Shown piece after piece: positions 43,243-54,932 of a stretch of DNA of 64,000 nucleotides. How positions within the stretch are numbered: position 1 is the first letter of the stretch; each line of letters opens with the position of its first letter. Source of the stretch: Protonemura montana. Its lineage: Eukaryota; Arthropoda; Insecta; Plecoptera; Nemouridae. The notes under the pieces are model-generated. The model saw nothing but the letters and a program-made list of their open reading frames with translations. It did not search any database and had not been told where the DNA came from. The position numbers and the translations under genes were made by a program. Location of the stretch: contig OX387608.1 in assembly GCA_947568835.1 (NCBI GenBank), forward strand, positions 6,114,001 through 6,178,000, in the 5' to 3' direction.

Positions 43243-44198
43243 GTAAACTCAGTGAGCACATACAATCGAAAATCCCAATTGACATATTATGGCCCGACTG
43301 GATTATTTCTTGAAACAACAATCGATCGTTTGTAATTATTTAACGAGGCCATGTTTACGCCCAAGTGCAGATGCAAGCTCTGCGTACTTGCAACTGGCAC
43401 GATGTACCCAATTTGCACCGCTAGTCGAGCGGGGGGTAAAAATGGGTCAGACATTATAAAACCCGAATTGAAACATAAATAATTCTTTGGACGGAAGCGC
43501 ATGAAAAAATAGTGTGGGTTAAATTTGGCGCAGGGATATGGTTAAGCTCTATATAAACTCCCTTTTGAATTAGCATTTTAGTAACGGCATGGTTTTTAAA
43601 GCCGTGTTGAGCCCATTTAGCCGATGAAAACGCACCTGTTTTCGCGGTTGGAGGAGGAGTTTTTTTTCCCATGTGTGTACCTATATATTTAACTCTAAAA
43701 TGGCAAATTATAAAATATATATTCATTGTTGAAATATGTCAAGATGCAACTTTTTTTTTTGCAAAGTCTAATACTTAAGGCATAAGACTCGATAAAATGA
43801 TCTGCCAAATCATAAGTTTTCTTACTGTTCTTCTCAATATTCCATACTCAAGACTGTCTTTCTCTTCTCTTTCTTTTCCATTTTCCTCCGCTCACCTCCA
43901 CATCTGCTCGTACTTTTTCCATATAGCTATGAGAACACCCCTTGTAAATTTAAACAATATTTTGATACGCACATCCTTCAACGCGACTCTGCCAACACTG
44001 CGTTGGCAGATTTTTAACACAATCAACTCGATTAAGAGCGACACAACCATGCACCAGCCAAGTTTTATCTCTCGGAATGCAACTGCGACTCACTAATTTT
44101 GACAGACAGCTCTCTTTACCAAAGAACACTGTGCAGTGCAGTCAATCTGTCAAAGTCCCCCCTCGCAGAAACCATTACCATTGAGTTTTTAAGTATAT
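43243..44198. other. Unassigned sequence
   Basis: A 99-codon + frame at 43797-44096 has a hydrophobic Ser/Phe-rich start but no recognised family. Nothing else seen. Confidence 0.4.
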
Positions 44199-44568
44199 TC
44201 AGAGAACCAGCGTTGATTTTAAACTTGCTGCTGAGCAAACGAGCTGGCAACACGTGGTAATGGTAGATGCCATACGATGGCGCTTGAGGCCGTGCTTTTC
44301 TAAAAACCTTTAAAATTAAATGATCGCGACTCAAAATGTCAACACATGTTTATCAATTGTTGAGGTTAGCATTAAAATAAATATTAATTGAGTGTAAGCC
44401 AGTCTAAAATGCGAGTAATCTGCGAGAAATAACGAATTACAATTTCGTACCACTCGAAACGACGGTGACTCCATCTAGTAACAACTACCATTTTAATCTG
44501 TAAAGTAGTCAATTGGAGGCCATTTATTTTGTTGCGAAAACAGTTTAGCATAAGCGCTGGCCCTCTGA
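44199..44568 (+). repeat. Family E TIR element, complete 370-bp copy
   Basis: Left end TCAGAGAACCAGCGTTGATT and right end AAGCGCTGGCCCTCTGA are inverted repeats. Internal order: ACGATGGCGCTTGAGGCCGT, TGTTTATCAATTGTTGAGGT, TGCGAGTAATCTGCGAGAAA, GACGGTGACTCCATCTAG. No open frame of note, so it is non-autonomous. I see no convincing target-site duplication. Confidence 0.8.
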
Positions 44569-46516
44569 CAATACCTATAAACTCAATGCCGTACCATATG
44601 CAAACCCGACTGACAAAAAATCACCGAAAAACTCATCGATGCAGAGACGTGTTGAAATAAGTAGAACGATCGACATATTTAAAGTTGAAAAAAAAGACAT
44701 ATTGTCCAAAACGTCTGAATGTATTAAGGGAGAGCTTTATTTATGTGGTAGTCATATGTTAACTATGCGTGAACTCGTCTCGAGAGAGTGTTGGTAACAC
44801 CGGGACGTTTTGGCATCCGTCCCGGGACGATTGCAAACGCCAGTGGCGCACTGGAAAGCAAAATTGAACATAATTTGTCATGATTTTCAGTGGGACGTTA
44901 AGCCGATTGGTTCACTGTAACAGGTTGGTATATTTTAGATGTAATACATTGTTTACAGCATATTATCCGAAGATATATTTATTTGATATTCATAATTCGT
45001 TTTTTTCAATCGTCATTCCATCCCATTCTTCCATTCTCCAAAAAATCCTACTACCAGGGCATGATCGTGGACGTGGTAAGATCTAGAAATATAAACTTCA
45101 TTTTATGGAATGTCGTTATTTTCAACACTGAACTTTTTTATATTAATTATATTTAAATATAATGATAATTAATTAATTTAGACTCACTATTTGACGTCAA
45201 CTTTAATATCAGAGTATTTATTTATATACATATATCTGATTTTCAATAAATCAATTCATCGATCACTCGATACATATTTCAACATATTGATATGCTAATA
45301 TAAAAATATTCTAATATTCTCAAGTTGCTCCATCCCTAGTTAAAATAAGGCGAAAAATGACTAAGAACAAAAATGCAGTTCTGTGCCTGAAGTTTTGTCT
45401 AGTTGTTGTGAAGGTTAGCTATATAACTTCTATCTGTGAAATCATCTAGAAAAAAACCGTAGCAAATATTACTTTACAGGCATTATATTCAAATCATTAT
45501 ATATATATATATACGATTTACGGTCATATTATGTGAAACGGTGTCGCCGAAATCTCAAAAATATTCATTAATGTAGTGGCAAAGTTCGCAGATACCTAAA
45601 TTTGTATCTTGCGGCAAAGTTTAGTTTTCTACTACGGAAGGAAACCGCATTAAGAAAGCTGGCAACTTGTTGGTTAAAATCCCACACCCATGCACCAATT
45701 GTGATGTGGCAGTTTGCGAAAACAAGGCATTTTTAATTAATTCATGTCGTAGTTAGTCAATAGACACGGTAGAGTTAATGCACTTTAACAACACGGATTT
45801 CTCTCATATGAAGATAAGTTAGGAAAATCCCACACCCACACACCAATTGTAATGTGAAGTGTTTTCACAAGCTTTAAAGTAGGACACAGCCTTATACATT
45901 TTTGCATAAATGTACCAAAAATAAGCTTGTGAAATAAAGGTGTTTTTGATGTAATATTGCTAAGCTACAAGAAGTTAATACCAACTAAATCGATGATCAA
46001 ACCAGCAAGCGGTAGTTGATAACCGAAACTATTTTCAAATTGGTCAAAAAACCACAAAAGCAGGTTTAGCGAGTCAAGAAAGCGTCATCACCGACCCGTA
46101 AAATACCGCAACGAAATACCGCAATATAAGAAATGCAGACACGTCCGACCGCCACTGGACAGTGCATATGCTCGCCAGCTCGTCGGCGCTACACAGCCGA
46201 GTCCGCCCACACATAGACGACGACGGCGACGCCGACGCCGGGCAAGTCTCGGGCGTCGGAACGCAACAGCGTCGGTAAATAAACAGGCTGCAGCGCGTCA
46301 CGCAACGACGGCGACGGCGACGGCGAGCATGCCCCCTGTCTTTCTGGGCAAGGGATTGATTCTGATTGGGACTATGGGAACCTCATGGGACTCTACTTTG
46401 ATTGGATACGAAAAAAACGAAATAATAAAGAAAATAATTTAATTTGGACCTAGACACTGTTCATGTGACAGAATTTCGAACTAGCATCGTAGAATACCAG
46501 TATAGACATCAGCATG
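44569..46516. other. Unassigned sequence with small repeats
   Basis: 45677-45708 and 45825-45857 are two copies of a 33-bp word (AATCCCACACCCATGCACCA-like) 148 bp apart. 45499-45512 is (TA)n. 46190-46330 is the strongest GACGGCGACGCCGACGCCGG patch of the window. AAACCAGCAAGCGGTAG at 46002 resembles the family C edge. Confidence 0.5.
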
Positions 46517-46770
46517 ATTAACGACGCACTGTTTTGACAACGGGCAATATGGCACTGATCTAATGGCGTCGCGGTGAACTAGTAAGTGATGATTTGCATA
46601 TTAAGCTCTAGCCTATAAGGGTTAAGACGAAACCCGGTACCTGCACGTAACCAACTCATGTCAAAGAGTACCAGAACACCGGCTTAACGTCCCTTCTGAA
46701 GGACGGTACAACTCAAACAGCAGGATTCCTCCACAAATATATGCTGTCGAGAAGCCGATACACTAGGATT
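46517..46770 (-). repeat. Family A SINE body, partial
   Basis: GATTAACGACGCACTGTTTT, GGCACTGATCTAATGGCGTC, CACCGGCTTAACGTCCCTTC, AACAGCAGGATTCCTCCACA. It stops after ATGCTGTCGAGAAG, so the 5' part of the element is missing. Confidence 0.85.
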
Positions 46771-47311
46771 AATTTGAGTTTGCCACTTTCTGGGGTGCTT
46801 GTACCAACCTAGAAAACATGACACCATGATGCTACTGTTAACTATCCGATTTAAAAGCAACAAAATAATGTTTTTCTTTGGTTGAAACATTTAATAATTT
46901 TAGGAAAACAAAATATTTAATGAAAAACAATAGATGTTTATCAACCAAAGTTAAAATTAATATATTTTGGATTACTTTTAACTTTTATCAGGTTTAGGCA
47001 GGAAACCAAGCTCGCAAACTGCTTTTTGGCAGCCATTGCTAGAATCCGCTAGTGTACGGTAGGTATTTAGCAGAAGTCATTAGGACTTTTAGTTTTGCAT
47101 TTAAGTTCTTATTTTTCAATAGAATTAATTTCACGTAAATAAACTGATAAATCCACAAAGAATTTAAGTGCATGATGCATTGTTTGATCATAATATTCTG
47201 GTTAATTTCAAACTCCCCGGTGAAGATTGGCTTTATTTTGCATTCTAAAGTTGGCAATGTGTAATCAGAGTCCACCAGCTTGTGGCAAGGTAAGACTAAC
47301 ACAACTGTAAG
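46771..47311. other. Unassigned AT-rich sequence
   Basis: Nothing recognised. Confidence 0.5.
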
Positions 47312-47410
47312 CAAAGCGAATGAAGTTGCTGTACAAACTTTCACCCCTCCAACCTCTCTCCCGAACAGAACTGGCCACCAATCTGATGACTGACCCAGCT
47401 CATTGTCGGC
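47312..47410 (-). repeat. Family A SINE internal fragment
   Basis: AAGCGAATGAAGTTGCTGTA, CACCCCTCCAACCTCTCTCC and GAACAGAACTGGCC, then a diverged TGACCCAGCTCATTG head remnant. A 138-codon antisense frame crosses it and is not a gene. Confidence 0.75.
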
Positions 47411-49420
47411 TGGTTTTAGCAAATACCCCGAATCGGTCGATATTATTCTTGACATCGTTTATGCAAATACACCATCGTCTCCTGGTGTAGCCACAGTTTA
47501 TCCATCCTTTCCAAGAATATACAAAATGCCATTATTGTAGTCTCCAACGCTGAACGCTTAAGGCTGGACGATTTGGCGCTTTTAAAAATCACGAATCTAT
47601 CGCAGAGAGATCAACAATCGGTAGCGCGCACAGACTAGCTTGATGATGATCCCACCATCTGGCTTTGATTTTTCACCAAAATAACATCCGTTTATAGGAA
47701 AATAATCAAAATGAAACATGTTTTCAATGATCTTAACTGAAAAGGAAACAAATAAATTCTAAATTGATTAATAAATATGTATTTGTACACTCAGTGGTAC
47801 GTCCTGTTTAGACATCGTCTGTGATTCTCTCCCCCTTTCTGTGTCAGTGTTTTAAAAATAGCACATACACTACCTGCAAGGTAAAAAAAGAATAAGATAA
47901 GAAAAGCAGTATAGAGAGACCACTGGTCTATGTTTACCCGTAAGTGAGTTATGTTTTTACGGGCGAAGAAAAGGATTTCGCGCGAGACTGTTCACAGATT
48001 TGAAAATGCAGGCCTATCCATGTTATGCCAGGTATATTCTTGCCAAAAAACGACCGATTCCCCTTTCCCGCCCCTCACACCACAGCAAAACAGCAAAAAA
48101 ATAAAAATAAAAATAAACAAATGTACAAAGAACTCCGAGGTATGGGTGCCGCGAGGACAACGGTTTTATCCGCGAGATACTCGAAGATGATAAAGATGAA
48201 AAGAAAAACAACGTGTGCGGAGGAAAGAAAATGGTGAAAGACATTCTAACTTGTTAATGGCTGACAAAGATAGGTGATGGCCGATGAGAATAGAATAGAA
48301 TGAGCTAGTTGAACCAACATAACCAACCCGTTGTATAGTTCATCCGCTGTGTATTTTATTAGCCTAATTATTTTTAGAGCTTAGGAACTTTGCTAAGCTC
48401 TCCGACAAGAAGTGGCGCTAAGTTTTGACAGTAACTGGCAGTTGGAATTTCGTTTAGGCGGTGAATCAGAAAGTCTTCGAATCCATTCAGTTAAATTTCA
48501 ATGAAAACCCGAATCTATGGCTGGAAATGGCAAGAAAAACATCTTTTGTGGCTCAAGAATTTCGTAGGTTTTGCACGCCCCTTGCCTGTAATTAAAGATA
48601 ATCAAAACTGTCTAACTTTTGTCTATACTTCAACCTCAAGTTTTGGAGACGATTATAGCAACAACATAAAATTCTCAGCAGGAGCAAAGGTCCTTATGAA
48701 ATTACCAAAGGAATGATTCAGTCCGTAAAGCAACATGAAAGCTCTCCTTACAATTACAGAGTATCTAGCAAAAAGTTTCTAGCGATTTTTTAAATATGAA
48801 TAAAGAAAACTTTGGCGTGACCAAAGCGACGCACAAACTAACCTTCCTCTACGTTTCTAGTAACAGAATGCAGGTATACAGCGGATAAACTATACCAACA
48901 CCGTCCGAAGCTTGCCAAGTAAAATGGCTGCCAAATACCGAGGTACCGGCCGTCAGAAAACAAAAAGCAGACGTCATTATTTTTGTCAACTTATTTATGG
49001 AGTCAGTCTACCGCTGTTTCTTTTATTTTTCTCGTACCTCCTCCTTTTACTTAGCCTGTCTGTTTGAGAAAATCTTGCGATGATTTCCGCCAAAAACAAA
49101 GTAGCGCACCGACGACGCATCGTCAGACGAGAGTAGACGTCGATATGTTTGGCGTCGCGACGCTCGATGAAGGCGTCGGTACGCCCAGTGATATTTCATA
49201 GCAGGACGGCAAAGACACATGGACTTTACTTTTTGAATAACGTATGTGTTAATATACTGTGCATATTTACACTCGCAAACGTCTTAAAACTTGTGTATGG
49301 CAAATTCCTCCCGGCAAATATATATTTTATTATTTTTACTGTTATTTTATTTTATTTTTATTTTTTGAGAGCGTAAACCTAAAATGTTTAGTACCAAACG
49401 ACGGCACAATTAAAACGAAA
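47411..49420. other. Unassigned sequence with a GCGTCG patch
   Basis: 49100-49190 has GACGACGCATCGTC and GGCGTCGCGACGCTCG. Short frames at 47951-48244 and 48501-48716 have no recognised domain. Confidence 0.45.
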
Positions 49421-49618
49421 TGATTCCTCCACAAATCCACACTGACGAGAGTTTGATAACCAAGGCAATATGATGACTTTTACCCTCCCAACTTTTCTCC
49501 CTAACAAAACGGGTCTTGTGTATGGTGGTCACCCATCCAATACCTGACCCAGCGCAGTATTGCTTAACTTCGGCGATCTCATAAGAACCGGTGTTTCCAA
49601 CACGCCAAACCGCTCCGT
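49421..49618 (-). repeat. Family A SINE, 5' half with 5S-derived head
   Basis: TGATTCCTCCACAAATCCAC, then GTCACCCATCCAATACCTGA, CAGTATTGCTTAACTTCGGC and CAACACGCCAAACCGCTCCG. The 3' half of the body is absent. Confidence 0.85.
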
Positions 49619-49956
49619 GTGTTAAGATCTCTCATTAAACGTATCCCCAAGACTCAGTTCCAGCACAAGCACCCAGGAAACCAAGCAGATTGACAGGAAA
49701 AATCCTCCTCCATTGGTTTCTTTAGACATTGAGAGAACATAGCGGTGACATGAGATAATCAGTTCCATCTTTCAAGATAGCGTCAGAAATCGGACACGAA
49801 GTCGGTAGTGCGTTGATCCTCAGCAGCCAGAGAGTTGCTAAACGCAAAGAGTCGCAAACTGTAAAGTTGATGCAGACTAGGAAAGTGAAGGGTATGTATA
49901 AAACGGAGTAGTGTATGGTATGGGGTACTGAAATTAGGTTTCTAGGTATATTGTTC
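49619..49956. other. Unassigned sequence
   Basis: Nothing recognised. Confidence 0.5.
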
Positions 49957-50130
49957 AAATCCCTGCGCTAAAGTCAAACCATCTTCGGGTAAAATAACTG
50001 CCAAATGACTACCTTACCGACAAAAATGGACGTCAAATAGAGATGGAGTCCTGTCGTTTTGATTGTTAAGAAATTTAATTTCGCAGCCTGCTCGCATTTG
50101 AGACTGGTTTACGCTCAATTAATTTTTTTA
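49957..50130 (-). repeat. Family E half copy, inverted
   Basis: AATCCCTGCGCTAAAGTCAA resembles the family terminal repeat. In antisense follow CATTTTTGTCGGTAAGGTAG, ACTCCATCTCTATTTGACGT and GCGTAAACCAGTCTCAAATG, matching the right half of the 44199 copy. It abuts the left end of the next family E copy. Confidence 0.7.
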
Positions 50131-50135
50131 TGCAT

Positions 50136-50470
50136 TCAGAGGGCAGCGTTAATGTTAAGCTTACTGAGCAAACGAGCTGTTAGTACGTGGTAATGGTAGG
50201 CGCCTCCCGATGGCGCTTGCGACCGTCCTTTTTAACAAAATTTATAAAATTACATAATAACGCCTCAAAATATCGATACATGTACATCAATCGTTGAGGT
50301 CAGCATCAATACAGATGAATTACGTGTAAACCAGTCTTAAATGCGAGTAATCTGTGAAAAATGAAATATCTTAAGACGCGACGGTGTGTCCACCTCGAAG
50401 CATCCTCCATTTTAGTCGGTAAGTTGGCGGCTATTTTTCGCGAAAACGGTTTTAACATTAGCGCTATGGT
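50136..50470 (+). repeat. Family E TIR element
   Basis: TCAGAGGGCAGCGTTAATGT, CTGAGCAAACGAGCTGTTAG, TCCCGATGGCGCTTGCGACC, TCAATCGTTGAGGTCAGCAT and, at the right end, GTTTTAACATTAGCGCT. It is almost complete; only the last few terminal bases diverge. Confidence 0.78.
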
Positions 50471-50884
50471 AGAACCGTTCAGTGTATAGGTAGAGTACGG
50501 TAATTTACCAATCCCAGATGAAAAGAGAGCACAAATAAACGATAATAAAAAAAAGTATAAGCTACCGAAGTTTTACAAGATGGCGTCCAAGGCCCAATAG
50601 GTGTATGAACCACTCTCATCCATGTCGTGACTCTCTAGTCGTGACTTCCACGAGCTGACAACAAACAAATGCTCGTCGCGTGAGGTATCCACTCGAGATG
50701 AGGAAGCAAAGACGACGTTTCCGGTGACAGAGGATCCTTCCTTCACCTCTCAGCTATCAAACCTCTTGTGTAGTACGCGACGCGGCTGATAGCCTTGTCG
50801 ATAAGTGTGCTAGGCTCGATTAAAACAGTGGCGGCTCTTGGATGGGCGTAGAGAGAATCACAGCATTGTCATAACTGCCATTTC
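50471..50884. other. Unassigned GC-richer sequence
   Basis: 50600-50830 is CpG-containing and single-copy in the window. No coding evidence. Confidence 0.45.
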
Positions 50885-51300
50885 TAAGAGATCTATTAGC
50901 AGTATTTGTAATGTATATTGTATTTAATTAGCTGCCTAGTACATTTTTCAGTGTGTATACATTGTCATCTTACAGTATTCAAACATAATATTTATCTCTC
51001 ATTTAATAATCTTTATTATAAAAATCATCTAAATTATAAAAATCTCCTTGGAGAAGGAAGATCTTTAGGTTTTTCTAGAAAGCATCCCTGCTTGCAATGC
51101 ATTTAATTTGTAGTGGAAGGTTATTCATAATTTTCACTCCAACATTGAGCAGGTCATCATCTATGATTTAAGCCGATGATGTCCCATCTGCAGTTTTGAA
51201 AATAGTTTTTGAAAATGTTTTTTTGAAAATAGTTGTCAGATAAAATGGCCGATTACGCAGCCTTCGTGCAAAATTTAACCATAAGAGTTTGTTGATCAAT
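50885..51300 (-). mobile_element. LINE 3' fragment (reverse transcriptase C-terminus and 3' UTR), decayed
   Basis: Translating the - strand downward from about 51154 gives DDLLNVGVKIMNNLPLQIK, then IASRDAF, one in-frame stop, then KNLKIFLLQGDFYNLDDFY and a terminal stop near 50987. This matches the very end of Jockey/CR1-type ORF2 proteins (GVKIYN-x-LP-x-x-IK, then LK-x-FLL-x-x-FY-x-x-x-EF). Upstream to about 51300 the reading is too diverged to align. The remaining bases to about 50885 would be the 3' UTR. It is a different copy, and possibly a different family, from 14085-14660. Confidence 0.78.
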
Positions 51301-54300
51301 GATGCAAGACTACGTTGTGTGGTCAGCCATTATGAGTGGAATACAAAATCATACAAATTTAAATTCCAGTTGAAATTTGTGAAACTGGCCCTCATAGACA
51401 ACAAAAAAAAAACTTTTTTGAAGCGAAATTATTCGTCTCCAGTTAAAATCATCCGCTGTCGATTTGCTTTCCCTCCTTCCAAAAACACAAAAATCCTTCA
51501 TTTGTGCCTTTAATGAGTCAAAAAATCATCCCCCGCAAGTGCTACGAGGGCGACACCCTGTTTACGCCACTGCTCCGTGAGGCTGATGAACTCAATCTCA
51601 GTCGCTGGGCAAAGTCTCACTATTAATAATATGGCACGCTGCGTTAAAGAGTTGAACCCTTTGCAATGACAGCTGCCGCGCCGCCGCCTGACGTTACAAA
51701 TGGTGCCGGGTGGTGCTCGAACCTGGGACATGGGGAGGGGAATCAGAGGATAAAAAATGTGTAAGAAGTCTGATGATTTAGGTGCTAATGTGCGAGTCGA
51801 GACGGCCTTAGAAAGTGTTATGGGTTCTTATTTTAAGAGGCGGACTTGCGTTCTAGAAGGGGGGAGGAATCAGGTGCAGTATTATTGGCGGGCAAATCTT
51901 TTTAATTTCATTTGTTAGGTTCTAAAACTTTCTGGATCGACTGGGCCTTGATAAGCAAATCTTAATGGATCCATTTCGTAACCGCAAAAATTTCGCATCG
52001 TGCAAAGCCTACTGTTGAATCTTGAAGCGCCCCAAAACACAAAGAAAACAAAAAAACCTACTGGTATAGCAAAAATGTTTGCTGGAAGCTACTGAACCTA
52101 ATTAGACTTTAGTGAAAGCTAACTTGAGCAAGATAATCCGGATTCTTTGTAACCTAGTTCAATCCCCATATTTTTTGTAAATATAAAACTCCTTTATGGG
52201 TACGGGAAAATGTCGATCTATGCCCAGAAAGAGGTTAAAGACGCAGGTAAACCGCTCAAAAAGTGAGGTAATCGTATATTGAAGTCCTAATTGCTACCAA
52301 TCACCCCCTGGCCCAAAACTCACATTGCCAAAATAAGTTTGCCTCAGGTTCTGCTTCTCAAGTAAAAAAACCGTCGTTCCCTCTAGGTTTTAACATTAAA
52401 AGAGTTTTTCCATGCTTAACCGTTCTTCTAAAGGAGCAAGCCATGTTACACACGGCTATTCTAAATCAAAAGAAAAGTTTGTAAATATTTCCAAAGACTT
52501 TGATGGCCATCGAACATAAAAACGATTCTTATAGCATCAAGTTGTCTTACGTTTCGGTCTCAAATGCAGGGCAACCGGCCCACATGCCCCGACCTTAAAA
52601 TCTTGTTTGACATTCAAAAAATTGAAAATAGCGATTTTCCTCATCCATTTTGACCGTATAGCGCGAACTAAAATAAGAATTTTTATTAACCATTAAGCGG
52701 CTTAAGAGAAACATTTGGCCATTAGAAAACTGGCATCTATAGTTTAGAGGGACGACGTAGATGTCAAATGATTCGAGTACTAAAAATAAATGCTCGCTAT
52801 AGAGGGTCTACTTGGAAGTTGCGTCAGGTTTAAGATGAAGAATCGACACTAAACAATTGGGCAAATACGTCGGCGTTGGAGGAAAACGCAGAGGAAAAAG
52901 TCAGCGATCGTTTTTAAGCGCTGGATGTTTCAGAAATTCGCTGGCAAAAAAATGTTTTGTTTGTTCTTCGCTTACCAAAAGAAGGCTGTTCTTTGTTCAA
53001 TGTTTATTTTAATTATCTTTTTTTACGTTAATTCCAGAAGGATACATGTGAATGCAGAAATCCAAGTCTAAATAAGTTTGATTTGGTAAAAATTGCCTGG
53101 CTAAAAAGTCAGCATTGAGGCATGTTTAGAGAGCCAGAAGCTCAAAAACTAGTCTCTTTACAGTGAAAAAGTCCTTCCTTGCAGCTCAGGATGGTCATTT
53201 TTATTCGCCAATTTTATACGAAAAGTAAAACCTGGCCAATAAACTTATTTCTTAGTACCTCTAACTTTTCTCGCTCCGAGAAACTTTGATAATTTTCTTT
53301 GGTGATGTATACAGTGTGAGAGACTATCGCCTCGTCTCATGCTGAGAAATGTTATAAAAGAATCACAAGAATAAGAATTTAGGGCAAGCCGGAGCAAGAC
53401 ACGAGTATGGTCACATGTCACATTTCTAGATAAAAATTCCTCAAATTCCCCGATTGTAACAAAATGTTTCCAGTATTCTTAAGTCGATTGTCGACAGTTC
53501 AAAAGCAAATAAATCAAACTGCAAACACGATAACAAAGTGCTTCGTAATGCAAAACATCATAAAACCTTGATTGTGTTTGTATCAATATTTGAAAACTCA
53601 ATTTTTCAGGTACCTACCAATTGTTTTTCTCAGAAACCAAATTGCACGACTCTCATTCGCAAACTAGAAAGAGCCGAGCGGCTGAAACGGACACCAGTAA
53701 GCGAACCCCAGAACCGACGACGCCGAAGACGTCAACGACGCCCTGCTAGTCCGTTTATTTGATCTAGCCCAGAAAGCATGGGCCAAGAACAAGCGTTGAT
53801 AGCCCTGCGTTTACACCAGTCATCGTCCGCAAAGCACAGATCCCCAGGCATGTAAGATGAAGGTTACCTAAACAAATGGACTTACGGAGGACTACGCTAA
53901 GATTTCTTAAGGACAGGCCGAGAGCCAACTATACTTATATCTTCTTTTACTATGAGGCCGAGTGGTATTATCAGAATACAAGGCAATTTTTACAAACTGA
54001 GATATACGAAACTTGCGTTAATTCCCCAGTTTTAGCAACACATTTCTTGGCAGCCTTACGAGCTTCGCGAAAACTCCGCCCCTTTCCCTGATGCTGGTAA
54101 AACATCCCAAATATCCCAAGCACAGTTGAGATTTCTTGACTTTTTCTGGAAGTGGTCGAATAGGCCATAATATCTATGCGGTTAGATTTTCCCGGTAGAT
54201 TTCCCGATCAGTCACGAGGTCGGGAAGAATTTCCCGGAAGTCGAAGGTGCAAGCCCCGATATTTGGAAGGAACGGCACAGCGATTTCGCATCAATTATTC

Positions 54301-54507
54301 TTTAATGTGATGATAATGCCATGGAGCATTCTTGGGAACTTTGGCAAAAACGAACATGAGATTAAAAGTATTCTCGATTTTTATATCCCGAATGTCCTAG
54401 AATGGCCAGACATCGATTTCCACGAGACTATTTCTCTTTTTCGGGGGAATGTCATGTCCAGGAGGGTCGGGAGGGGTAGAACCAGCTCAATTTCTCCCCT
54501 TTTATTC
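51301..54507. other. Long unassigned stretch, little repeat content
   Basis: The longest part of the window without a recognised repeat. 51500-51760 is GC-richer. 53690-53745 has a GACGACGCCGAAGACGTC patch within a 74-codon + frame. No splice-bounded exon or domain was found. Confidence 0.45.
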
Positions 54508-54835
54508 TGGTTCAGGAGAGAGGTTGAAAAGATGACAGTAAGCACAGCAAGTTCACTCGCCTTGCTTATCAACCTCTCGACAGCATTGATTTTTGGAGGA
54601 ATCTGTTGTTCGCGTTGTACTGTCCTTCGGAAGGGATGTTAAGCCGGTGGTCCCCTTGGTGCTATTCGACAGGAGTATACTGCGTTCGGACACCGGGTTT
54701 CCACTCCTCCCTTCTAGACTAGGTTAAGTTCATCATCATCCTCATTATCATCCTCTCATACACCGACGCCAATAGACCAGTGCCGCAGGGCCCGTTGTCA
54801 AAACAGTGACCATAAATCAATCAATCATTAACTTG
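54508..54835 (+). repeat. Family A SINE body, sense copy
   Basis: AGGAGAGAGGTTGAAAAGAT, CTTGCTTATCAACCTCTCGA, GTACTGTCCTTCGGAAGGGA, TAAGCCGGTGGTCCCCTTGG, GACGCCAATAGACCAGTGCC, GGGCCCGTTGTCAAAACAGT, then an AAATCAATCAATC tail. It is headless. A 131-codon + frame ends inside the copy. Confidence 0.9.
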
Positions 54836-54892
54836 CATAAGACAGGAAATGTATAGCACTGTCAGAAACCGACACGTCAAACTCACATGGAC

Positions 54893-54932
54893 CCCGCTGT
54901 CAAAACAATGCGTCGTCAAACACAAATGTCAA
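54893..54932 (+). repeat. Family A extreme 3' fragment
   Basis: CCCCGCTGTCAAAACAATGC then GTCGTCAAACAC repeats the last 35 bases of the family shortly after the copy at 54508. Confidence 0.7.
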
